Shown piece after piece: positions 1 through 6,656 of a stretch of DNA of 16,855 nucleotides. The notes under the pieces are model-generated. The model ran no database searches, had not been told where the DNA came from, and was given only the letters and a program-made list of their open reading frames with translations. The stretch covers positions 1 to 16,855 of the forward strand of contig CAMPIC010000010.1 of NCBI GenBank assembly GCA_946886185.1, given 5' to 3'. The first letter of the stretch is position 1, and each line of letters opens with the position of its first letter. The position numbers and the translations under genes are program-made. This DNA comes from an uncultured bacterium. GTDB lineage: Bacteria > Eisenbacteria > RBG-16-71-46 > CAIMUX01.

Positions 1-18
1 GCCGCCAGGCGGGAGTGA
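1..18 (+). CDS. 3' end of an upstream gene (partial)
   Basis: The first 18 bases read in frame as Ala-Ala-Arg-Arg-Glu followed by a TGA stop at 16-18. The GTG start of the FHA gene follows after only four bases, and the GGGAG ribosome-binding site of that gene (11-15) sits inside this reading frame. That arrangement is typical of two tightly linked genes in one operon. Five codons say nothing about function, and the frame could be open by chance. Confidence 0.4.
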   Translation, partial: AARRE

Positions 19-22
19 CGCG

Positions 23-1189
23 GTGATCGGAACTCGATTGCGGATCGAAGTGCTCGATACCGAGACGCAGGCGTCTCAGGACTACGAGCTCGAACCCCGG
101 GAGACCCCACTCCAGATCGGTCGCGATCGCGCGAGCGACGTGATCCTGCCGGGAGCGTCCGCCTCTCGCCGTCATTGCGAGATCGAAGCGCGCCCCGAAG
201 GATGGTTCCTCCGCGACCTTTCCCGGCTCGGCACCCTCAAGAACGGCGTCCCGGTTTCCAAGGAGGAAGCGGAGCCCATCGAGAGCGGCGACACGATCGA
301 GTGCGCGAACTTCGTTCTCCGTGTCAGCATCCTCCATCTCACCGATCCGACACTCCGACCGGATCCCGACGCGATCCGCCGTTTGATGTCCGAGATGGAA
401 GCTCCTCCTCCTCCCCCGCCGCGGCTGTGGCTGTTCGTCGACGACTCCGTCCGCGCGCACGAGCTCCATCAGGAAGGCGCCTCGCTCGCGATCGGACGAG
501 GAAGCGAATGCGACGTGCAGCTCCCCGATCCGCACCGCGTGATTTCGGCGGTGCACGCGCGTGTGGAACGGAACTGGGCGGGAGTGTTCCTCTACGACGC
601 CAGCCGCAACGGCGTCTACGTCAATGGAATCAAGGTGGAAGAACGCCGCGCTCTGGCCGATGGGGATCGGATCACCGTGGCGGTGCCGGAAGAGGATCCG
701 GATCGTCCGCTCCTGGTCTTTGCGGCCGAGGGGAGCACGACGGAGCCTTCGGGGCCGGTGCGTTCCTCGTCGGCGCGCGGGGCGGGCGCAAGCGGACCTC
801 CGGGGCCGGGCGCGGACGTCCCCGCCTCAGGAGCGCTTGCTCAGGACAGAACGGCCGATCGAGCGGCGGAAGGATCCGCCACGTCTCCCATCGGCGCGGC
901 CGACCGGGCCGGGTCGACCTCGACAGGAACGGCCGACCGGGCCGGGTCGACCTCGACAGGAACGGCCGACCGGTCGGCGACTGGAGCAGCCGACCCGTTG
1001 GCGCAGCCTCCCACGGGGAGAGCCGATCGATTCGTGCCGCCGTCGAGCTCGGTCCCGTCGCATCCTCCTCGCAGGGGAGGGTTGCTCGATCAAGCGCGGG
1101 ACAATCTGCTCCTCGTCCTGGTGTTGATCGTGAGCGCTCTGGCGCTGCTCACCGTGGCGATCTGGGGGATCGTGCTGCTCCGCGGATGA
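23..1189 (+). CDS. Double FHA-domain protein with C-terminal membrane anchor
   Basis: This 388-residue protein probably recognises phosphothreonine-containing partners. FHA domain 1 spans about residues 20-100 and shows Gly33-Arg34, Ser48-Arg-Arg-His51 and Asn74-Gly75. A run of six prolines (128-133) separates it from FHA domain 2 (about 134-235), with Gly158-Arg159, Ser175/His178, Asn196-Gly197 and Asn201-Gly202. Residues about 240-358 are low-complexity Ala/Gly/Ser/Thr/Pro/Arg with 11-residue repeats of the type ADRAGSTSTGT. Residues about 362-385 form one hydrophobic helix, after which the protein ends within a few residues, so the FHA domains should face the cytoplasm on a tail anchor. 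The GTG start is supported by GGGAG seven bases upstream and by the preceding stop at 16-18. The SctD proteins of type III systems also carry cytoplasmic FHA folds, and an sctV gene lies 3.3 kb away; a link is inference, because the periplasmic ring domains of SctD are absent here. Confidence 0.88.
   Translation: MIGTRLRIEVLDTETQASQDYELEPRETPLQIGRDRASDVILPGASASRRHCEIEARPEGWFLRDLSRLGTLKNGVPVSKEEAEPIESGDTIECANFVLRVSILHLTDPTLRPDPDAIRRLMSEMEAPPPPPPRLWLFVDDSVRAHELHQEGASLAIGRGSECDVQLPDPHRVISAVHARVERNWAGVFLYDASRNGVYVNGIKVEERRALADGDRITVAVPEEDPDRPLLVFAAEGSTTEPSGPVRSSSARGAGASGPPGPGADVPASGALAQDRTADRAAEGSATSPIGAADRAGSTSTGTADRAGSTSTGTADRSATGAADPLAQPPTGRADRFVPPSSSVPSHPPRRGGLLDQARDNLLLVLVLIVSALALLTVAIWGIVLLRG
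899..973 (+). repeat. 33-bp tandem repeat inside the FHA gene
   Basis: Two adjacent 33-bp units (899-931 and 932-964) are identical base for base, and the first nine bases of a third copy follow at 965-973. The unit is a multiple of three and encodes ADRAGSTSTGT twice (residues 293-303 and 304-314), so copy-number change keeps the frame. More degenerate ADR-containing segments lie on both sides, suggesting the linker grew by repeated duplication. Confidence 0.9.
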
Positions 1190-1201
1190 TCGATCGGATC
1201 A
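1187..1201. other. Inverted repeat spanning two convergent stop codons
   Basis: TGATC (1187-1191) and GATCA (1197-1201) form a 5-bp inverted repeat with a five-base spacer. Its outer triplets are the TGA stops of the FHA gene and of the convergent PAS kinase gene. Only nine bases separate the two stops. The stem is short and has no T-run, so it is a weak terminator candidate at best. Confidence 0.25.
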
Positions 1202-2428
1202 AGTCTTTGCTGCGTGGGCTTTCGCTTCCCGTTCGTCGGTGGCCAGGGTGAAGTAGAAGGTCGAACCCTCGCCGACGGTCGAATCCAGCCAGATCGCTCC
1301 GCGATGCCGTTCCACGATCTTCTTCGCGATGGTGAGCCCCGCGCCCGATCCGCCTCCGTAGGCGTCGCGTGGATGCAGCCTGCGAAACACGCGAAAGACC
1401 GCGTTCCAATGCTCCTGGGGAATGCCGATTCCGTTGTCCTTCACGTAGTAGACGGTGCGCGCGGCGCCCTCGGATAGCGAACCGTGGTGCGCCTCGGCAT
1501 CGCCCGTCGGGGATTTGGCTCGCGGCGCGGAGGAAGTGGTGAATCCGACCTCGACCCAACGCTTCGGCTTGTCGGAATACTTGAGCGCGTTCCCGATCAG
1601 GTTCGCGTAGAGCTCGATGAGCATGGCGCGGTCTCCGCGTACGGCCGGCAGCGGCCGGGGGATGCGGATCTCGGCACCCGACTCCTGGATCGAGGTCGAC
1701 AGGTCGAGCATCGCGTCGTCCAGCACCTCGTTCAGGTCCACTTGCTTGAGATCGAGCTCGGCCCGGCCGTGGCGCGAGTAGTCCAGCAGCTTCAAGACCA
1801 GTTGATCCAGGCGGTCGGCGAGGCGGATGAGATTGGCGAACTTCTCCCGCGCATCGTCGCCCAGTTGGGAGCCGTAGTCCTCGACCAGGAACTGCGCATA
1901 GCTGCGGATTCCGCGCAACGGCTCGCGAAGGTCGTGCGAGACGATGTACGTGAAGTCGTTGAGTTCCTCGTTGGTTCGGACCAGGTCCGCGGTGAGCTGC
2001 TGCGCTTCTCTCTCCGCGCGCTTCTGCTGGGTGACGTCGATGATGGAAGCGATCGCGATCGTGCCTTCTTCCGATTCGAGGTAGCTCAAACCGATCTGCA
2101 GCTCCAGCCGCGTGCCATCCTTGCGCTGGCCGAGGAACGTTCCTCCCGAACCCATGAGCCGCTGGCGGGGCTGGGAGAAATAGGCGCGGCAGTGGTCCGC
2201 GTGTGCGGCGCGCATCTCGGGAAGGAGCAGCTCGTCGAAGCGCCGTCCCACCATCTCTTCGCCGGAATATCCGAAGAGAGTCACCGCGTGCGGGTTGAAG
2301 CTCCGCACGATTCCCTCCCGGTCGATCATCAACTGCGCGTTCGGCGCGGCGTCGACCCACGACGTCATCTGATCGAGTGACGCGCTCTGGGGCGAGGCGG
2401 ACGAACCGATTTCAGGTCGAGTGGTCAT
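1199..2428 (-). CDS. Soluble PAS-domain sensor histidine kinase
   Basis: This 409-residue kinase has no membrane segment or signal peptide and should sense a cytoplasmic cue. A PAS domain occupies about residues 20-135 (PNAQLMIDREG, with FGYSGEEMVGR around 52-62). A short helix leads to the HisKA dimerisation domain with the phosphoacceptor His165 in a YIVSHDLREPLR motif, the variant common in phytochrome-type kinases. The ATPase domain shows the N-box Asn280, the G1 motif DNGIG (331-335) and the G2 motif GGSGAG (359-364). A 25-residue Ala/Ser/His-rich stretch (about 299-323) is inserted before the G1 motif, which is unusual. There is no receiver or output domain, so it needs a partner response regulator; the divergent hybrid kinase has two receivers and is the nearest candidate. 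The ATG start has only a distant GGAG about ten bases upstream. Confidence 0.92.
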   Translation of the reverse strand: MTTRPEIGSSASPQSASLDQMTSWVDAAPNAQLMIDREGIVRSFNPHAVTLFGYSGEEMVGRRFDELLLPEMRAAHADHCRAYFSQPRQRLMGSGGTFLGQRKDGTRLELQIGLSYLESEEGTIAIASIIDVTQQKRAEREAQQLTADLVRTNEELNDFTYIVSHDLREPLRGIRSYAQFLVEDYGSQLGDDAREKFANLIRLADRLDQLVLKLLDYSRHGRAELDLKQVDLNEVLDDAMLDLSTSIQESGAEIRIPRPLPAVRGDRAMLIELYANLIGNALKYSDKPKRWVEVGFTTSSAPRAKSPTGDAEAHHGSLSEGAARTVYYVKDNGIGIPQEHWNAVFRVFRRLHPRDAYGGGSGAGLTIAKKIVERHRGAIWLDSTVGEGSTFYFTLATDEREAKAHAAKT

Positions 2429-2772
2429 CGCGGGTCATTCTCCACTTCCTTGGATCGGCTCGCGACCGAGCTCCGATGAGTCGATAACGTCCGACCGCGC
2501 AGTTCGCGGCTCTGCTGCGGCAAGGATGCGATCTCCGGGGAAAGCTGCGGGCTCGGTGGTTCGCCGCCCCTTCCGTACTTTCGATGGATCCGGCCTTTTT
2601 TTCCTACCGGTTCGGTCGTTTCCCGCCGCAGCCGTGTCGCCGGGAGGAGGTCGAGTCGGCAAAGACCATTGGCTTTGTAAATTGCGCTCAATCTTCGCTG
2701 CCGGAGCACCGATCCTGGGAGCGACACCGCCTGGCGCGCGGGCGGCAAGTCTCCACGATACGAGGTCGTTTC
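2429..2772. other. Divergent intergenic region between two kinase genes
   Basis: These 344 bases separate the start codons of two divergently transcribed kinase genes and must hold the promoters of both. A patch around 2661-2691 is more AT-rich than the surroundings. I could not find a convincing -35/-10 pair on either strand. Frames running through the gap on both strands have poor composition and I do not regard them as genes. The hybrid-kinase frame is open back to an ATG at 2584, but that N-terminal stretch looks non-coding. Confidence 0.5.
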
Positions 2773-4410
2773 ATGGCGGAACCGGAAATCCACGCCGTTC
2801 TATGCGTCGAGGATGAAGACTTCGACGCCGAGAATCTGCGTCGAAGTCTCCGCCGCGTCCTCCCGGTCGACTTCCACTTCCATCACGCCCGGTCGCTCGA
2901 CTCCGCGCGGGAAGCGTTGCTCAACTCCGACGAGATCGAAGCCCTCTTCGTCGATCTGGAAATCGATGGCCGCAGCGGTCTCGAGCTCGTGCAGGAACGG
3001 CGGCGAACCGGCGATTTGCGCCCCATGATCATGGTCACCGGACAGGGGGACGAAGCGATCGCGGCAGCCTGCATGCGCGCCGGCGCCGACGACTATCTCC
3101 CCAAGTCCTCGCTGGGCCCGTCCTCGATTCGCCGAGCCCTACATCACGCCGAGGCGGAGCGAGGACGCCGTGTCGCCGAGACGCTCCTGCTCGACCAGAA
3201 ACGACATCTCGAGGACCTGCTCGTCCTGGCGGAGCAGGGAGCCCGCGCCAAGGCATCCTTCCTCGCCAACGTAACCCACGAGCTCCGTACGCCCTTGACC
3301 GCCATCCTCGGGTGCACCGAGAGCCTGGTCGAAGATCGGCTTACCGACGAGGAGAAGACGAGCGCATTGCAGGCGATCGCGGCGGGCGGGCGCCATCTGC
3401 TGTCGCTCATCAATGACATCCTCGATCTTTCGAAGTCGGAGGCGGGAGCGCTGGAGGTCAATTACGAGCTGGTCGATCTCGCGCGCCTGGTCACCGACGT
3501 CGATCTGCAGATGCGCCCCCTGATCGAAGCGAAGGGAGTGGACTTCCGGATCGAGAAGAATGGTTCCGTCCCGGACGCCATCGTGACCGACGGGGTGCGC
3601 GTGCGGCAGATCCTGATCAATCTCCTCGGGAATGCGTGCAAGTTCACCTCGAGGGGATCGATCGTGCTTTCCATCGGACTGGACGAATCCTCCGGCGGAG
3701 GCGAACCACGACTCGCCCTGGCGATCACCGACACGGGGATCGGGATGTCCGCGCGGCGCCTGGAACGGATCTTCGAACCGTTCGTCCAGGCCGACTCTTC
3801 CATCTCCCGCACGCACGGGGGCACCGGCCTCGGACTCAGCATCACGCGCGAGCTGGTCGCATTGCTGGGCGGCGAGATCGGCGTGACGAGCGCGCTGGGC
3901 CGCGGCACCACGTTCCACGTGAAGATGCCGCTCCGCCCCAACGAAGCGAATTGGGAAGAAGCGGGCCCGTTGGCAGGCGAATCCGCATCGAGCCGATTCG
4001 ACTCCCGCTCGGAGAACGAGGCGCGATGGTCGGGGCGCGCCCTGGTCGTCGATGACGCGCCCGTCGTCCGCAAGCTTGCCTCACGCCTGCTTCGGAATCT
4101 GGGATTCGAGGTAGAGGAAGCTTCCGGCGCGATCGAGGGTCTCGACGCGTACGACGCGATGGGCGGGTCGTGCCAGCTCGTGCTCCTCGATCTGCAGATG
4201 CCGAAGATCGATGGAGTGGAGGCTGCTCGCCGATTCCGCGATCGTGGATTCGCGGGCCCTCTGATTGCGATGAGCGCCACGCCTTCCTACGAAGAGATCG
4301 CGCTCGCCGCCGGCTGCGACGGTTTCCTGCCGAAACCGTTCGATCGCCGGCAGGTCCGTGCCCTCATGGAACGTCTTCTCGGGCCGGCCCCGCTCTCCAA
4401 AGCAAGCTGA
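2773..4410 (+). CDS. Hybrid histidine kinase, REC-HisKA-HATPase-REC, soluble
   Basis: This 545-residue phosphorelay protein has a receiver domain at each end. REC1 (about 6-125) carries the acidic pair Glu13/Asp14, phosphoacceptor Asp61, Thr89 and Lys111. A helical linker (about 126-160) leads to HisKA with His169 in FLANVTHELRTP, then an ATPase domain with the N-box GNACKF, DTGIG and GGTGLGLS motifs. REC2 (about 420-540) follows, with Val-Asp-Asp at its start, phosphoacceptor Asp473, Lys521, and Ser in place of the usual switch Thr (MSATP). No membrane segment, sensor domain, HPt or DNA-binding domain is present, so the input is probably phosphorylation of REC1 by another kinase. I chose the ATG at 2773 because GAGG lies seven bases upstream and the receiver fold begins at once. 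An in-frame ATG at 2584 would add 63 residues of poor composition. Confidence 0.92.
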   Translation: MAEPEIHAVLCVEDEDFDAENLRRSLRRVLPVDFHFHHARSLDSAREALLNSDEIEALFVDLEIDGRSGLELVQERRRTGDLRPMIMVTGQGDEAIAAACMRAGADDYLPKSSLGPSSIRRALHHAEAERGRRVAETLLLDQKRHLEDLLVLAEQGARAKASFLANVTHELRTPLTAILGCTESLVEDRLTDEEKTSALQAIAAGGRHLLSLINDILDLSKSEAGALEVNYELVDLARLVTDVDLQMRPLIEAKGVDFRIEKNGSVPDAIVTDGVRVRQILINLLGNACKFTSRGSIVLSIGLDESSGGGEPRLALAITDTGIGMSARRLERIFEPFVQADSSISRTHGGTGLGLSITRELVALLGGEIGVTSALGRGTTFHVKMPLRPNEANWEEAGPLAGESASSRFDSRSENEARWSGRALVVDDAPVVRKLASRLLRNLGFEVEEASGAIEGLDAYDAMGGSCQLVLLDLQMPKIDGVEAARRFRDRGFAGPLIAMSATPSYEEIALAAGCDGFLPKPFDRRQVRALMERLLGPAPLSKAS

Positions 4411-4416
4411 TCAGGT

Positions 4417-4434
4417 GCGCGGGACGAACCGCGC
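4417..4434. terminator. Hairpin between convergent genes, possible bidirectional terminator
   Basis: GCGCGG (4417-4422) pairs perfectly with CCGCGC (4429-4434) around the loop GACGAA. The hairpin lies in the 33-bp gap between the stop of the hybrid kinase gene and the stop of the convergent sctV gene. No T-run follows on either strand, so intrinsic termination is uncertain. Confidence 0.35.
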
Positions 4435-4443
4435 CGCGTGAAG

Positions 4444-6498
4444 TCATCGCCCGAGCGGGATCGGATCTCCGATCACCGTGACGTGGCCGATCGGTTGCAA
4501 GACCAGCTCGGGAGTGAGCTCGCGCATCGACAGGATCGCGACTTCCGGGAGCTCCTCCTCCAGCAGCTTCCTCAGGTGAGGCCGCACTTCCGGCTCGACG
4601 AGGAGCACGGGTGGCGCCGGCTGGGTCGTGCCGCGCAAGGCGCGCCGCGTCGCGTCGAGGATCTCCTCTCGAAGATCGGGCGGTAAGCCGAGATAGGGCC
4701 CCGCGGGACCACGCCGGATCGACTCCCGGATCGCCTGCTGGATCTCGGCATCGACGGTGTGGACCAGGAGCTTCCCATCCTCGCGCGCGAAGCGAGAGCA
4801 GATCTGCCGCGCCAGCCTGGCTCGCACCAGCTCGGTCAGCTCGAACGGATCGTTCTCCGCCCGCGCCGTTTCCGCCACCGCTTCGAGAACGCTCCTCGAG
4901 TCCCGGATCGACACCCTCTCGCGCACGAGACGCTGTAAAACCTCGGCGAGCTGGGAAAGCTCCACCTGCTTGGGCACGACTTCCGCGACGAGAGCCGGAT
5001 GGGTCATGGAGAGACGATCGAGCAGAGTGCGGACTTCCTGCAAGCCCACGAACTCCTGCAGGTACCGGCGCAGCACCTCGCGGAGTCGGGAGGCGAGATA
5101 TGCGGGCGCATCCCGCTCCGGGATCCTGCTGGAGCGGGGTTCGGTCGTCTCCTCCTCACGCGCGCCCTGGATCGGCCGCGGAACCGTTCCACGATGGACT
5201 GGAATCTCCCCGAGGAGAACGGCGAAGGAGTCGGCGGCTACATCGCGTTCTTCCCCTGCGGAGAGGAGCGCATCGTACGCTCGTACGACGATCTCCGGGA
5301 CGAGCACACCGCTTTCGGAATAGAGCGACGCAGGCAGCTCCCGGAGGAGACGTGTCAGTCGGTCTCGCTCTCCGCTCACCTCCAGGCGCCCCGCCAGGTC
5401 CGGGCTCAGCTGCACGAGGATCGGCACTGCGGGGCCCAGCTGTGCACGGGATCGCTGCGCTTCTCGTGCCGATCGATCCTCGGTCTCCTGCTGTCTCTTG
5501 CGGGTGCGGACCAATGCGTACGAGATCCCGCCCGCCGCGGCGCCGAGAACGAGGAAGGGAAGCGTCGGAAGCCCCGGCACGATCGCGAGCGTGAGGAGGA
5601 GCACCGAAACGATTCCGAGCGCTTTGGGCTGAGCCAGGATTTGTGCGCCGATGTCCTTTCCGAGATGGCTTTCCTTCTCCTCGGAGGCCACGCGCGTGAC
5701 GACGATGCCCGCGGCGACCGAGATGAGGAGCGCCGGAATCTGGCTCACCAGTCCGTCTCCGATCGTGAGCAGCGAATAGGTGTGCACAGCCTGGGTCGGA
5801 TCCATCCCGCGCTGCAGCACTCCGATCGCGAAACCACCGATCAAGTTGATCACGGTGATGATGATTCCGGCGATGGCGTCTCCCTTGACGAACTTCATCG
5901 CTCCATCCATCGCTCCGTAGAGCTGGGATTCGCGTTGCAGCTCGCTCCGGCGGTGGCGCGCCTCGTGGATGTCGAAGAGCCCGGCGCGGAAGTCGGCGTC
6001 GATCGACATCTGCTTTCCCGGAAGCGCATCGAGGGTAAAGCGAGCCGCTACCTCGGCGACGCGCTCCGCTCCCTTGGTGATCACCACGAACTGAATGACC
6101 GTGAGGATGAGGAAGATGACCAGGCCCACCACGAGATTGCCGCCCGCGACGAATGATCCGAAGGCGCGAATCACTTCTCCGGCGTCCGCCTGCAGCAGGA
6201 TGAGCCGGGTGCTCGAGACGTTGAGCCCGAGCCGGAAGAGCGTGGTGATCAGCAGGATGGTGGGGAACGAGGCGATCTTGGTCGCATCCTGGATGTAGAG
6301 CGAAACGAACAGGATGGTGGTCGCGGCAAAGATGTTGGTGGTGAGCAAGAGGTCGAGCAGCGGCGTCGGAAGCGGGACCAGCATCATCCCGACGATGCTG
6401 GTGATGAAGAACGCGAGGATGATGTCGCTGTACCGAGTCAGGATCGATTCGACGTTTCCCTCTCGGATGTCCTGCGCGAATCGTTTCAGGCGGATCAC
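4444..6498 (-). CDS. sctV: Type III secretion export-gate protein SctV (FlhA/YscV family)
   Basis: SctV forms the nonameric inner-membrane export gate through which type III substrates pass. The 684-residue protein has the family layout. A membrane part of about eight helices (residues 26-331) contains the conserved cytoplasmic FHIPEP loop: GAERVAEVAARF (143-154), LPGKQMSIDAD (159-169) and YGAMDGAMKFVKGDAIAG (194-211). A cytoplasmic domain (about 345-684) includes FVGLQEV, LAEVLQRLV, SIRD, LARQICSRF and a closing LQPIGHVTVIGDP. These C-terminal motifs resemble non-flagellar SctV more than flagellar FlhA. I chose the GTG at 6498 because GGGAGGG precedes it by four bases; a GTG at 6540 would add 14 residues but lacks a ribosome-binding site. 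Length is normal for the family and nothing looks broken. No other type III gene lies in the window, which is odd because sctV is usually inside a cluster. Confidence 0.93.
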   Translation of the reverse strand: MIRLKRFAQDIREGNVESILTRYSDIILAFFITSIVGMMLVPLPTPLLDLLLTTNIFAATTILFVSLYIQDATKIASFPTILLITTLFRLGLNVSSTRLILLQADAGEVIRAFGSFVAGGNLVVGLVIFLILTVIQFVVITKGAERVAEVAARFTLDALPGKQMSIDADFRAGLFDIHEARHRRSELQRESQLYGAMDGAMKFVKGDAIAGIIITVINLIGGFAIGVLQRGMDPTQAVHTYSLLTIGDGLVSQIPALLISVAAGIVVTRVASEEKESHLGKDIGAQILAQPKALGIVSVLLLTLAIVPGLPTLPFLVLGAAAGGISYALVRTRKRQQETEDRSAREAQRSRAQLGPAVPILVQLSPDLAGRLEVSGERDRLTRLLRELPASLYSESGVLVPEIVVRAYDALLSAGEERDVAADSFAVLLGEIPVHRGTVPRPIQGAREEETTEPRSSRIPERDAPAYLASRLREVLRRYLQEFVGLQEVRTLLDRLSMTHPALVAEVVPKQVELSQLAEVLQRLVRERVSIRDSRSVLEAVAETARAENDPFELTELVRARLARQICSRFAREDGKLLVHTVDAEIQQAIRESIRRGPAGPYLGLPPDLREEILDATRRALRGTTQPAPPVLLVEPEVRPHLRKLLEEELPEVAILSMRELTPELVLQPIGHVTVIGDPIPLGR

Positions 6499-6502
6499 TC
6501 GT

Positions 6503-6509
6503 CCCTCCC
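6503..6509 (-). promoter_or_regulatory. Ribosome-binding site that sets the sctV start
   Basis: On the minus strand GGGAGGG lies four bases before the GTG at 6498 (GGAGG core spaced five bases). The upstream in-frame GTG at 6540 has no purine-rich stretch in front of it, so this site favours the shorter protein. Confidence 0.7.
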
Positions 6510-6584
6510 GCAACCGTCGAGGCCGATCGGCGAACGACACCGGACCATCTTAGTGGCACGGAGGGAAGGAATCACGAGCGGTTT

Positions 6585-6618
6585 GTCGGCCGACCACCCG
6601 GATTCACGCGCGGTGAAT
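6585..6618. other. Palindromes upstream of sctV
   Basis: Two symmetrical elements lie in the 158-bp gap between the DUF5916 gene stop and the sctV start. GTCGGCCGAC (6585-6594) is a perfect 10-bp palindrome. ATTCAC (6602-6607) and GTGAAT (6613-6618) are perfect inverted arms around GCGCG. They could be operator sites for sctV or a terminator for the DUF5916 gene, whose stop is at 6657. There is no T-run and no clear promoter to anchor either reading. Confidence 0.3.
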
Positions 6619-6656
6619 ACGGCGCCGTCCGGTTCGCGTACCCGGAGGGGGTGTCG

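Noticed and set aside
2671..2685. Sigma-54-like GG...GC pair upstream of the hybrid kinase
   Set aside because: The distance between GG (2671-2672) and GC (2684-2685) is 11 bases instead of ten, and the -24 box is only a partial match.
2584..2772. 63-codon N-terminal extension of the hybrid kinase
   Set aside because: The stretch has no domain or signal character, while the ATG at 2773 has a ribosome-binding site and begins right at the receiver domain.
4999..6156. 385-codon open frame on the plus strand
   Set aside because: It is antisense to sctV, whose strongly conserved protein explains the DNA.
6554..6560. TGGCACG, a full sigma-54 -24 box, on the plus strand
   Set aside because: No GC occurs at the required distance and no gene follows on the plus strand.
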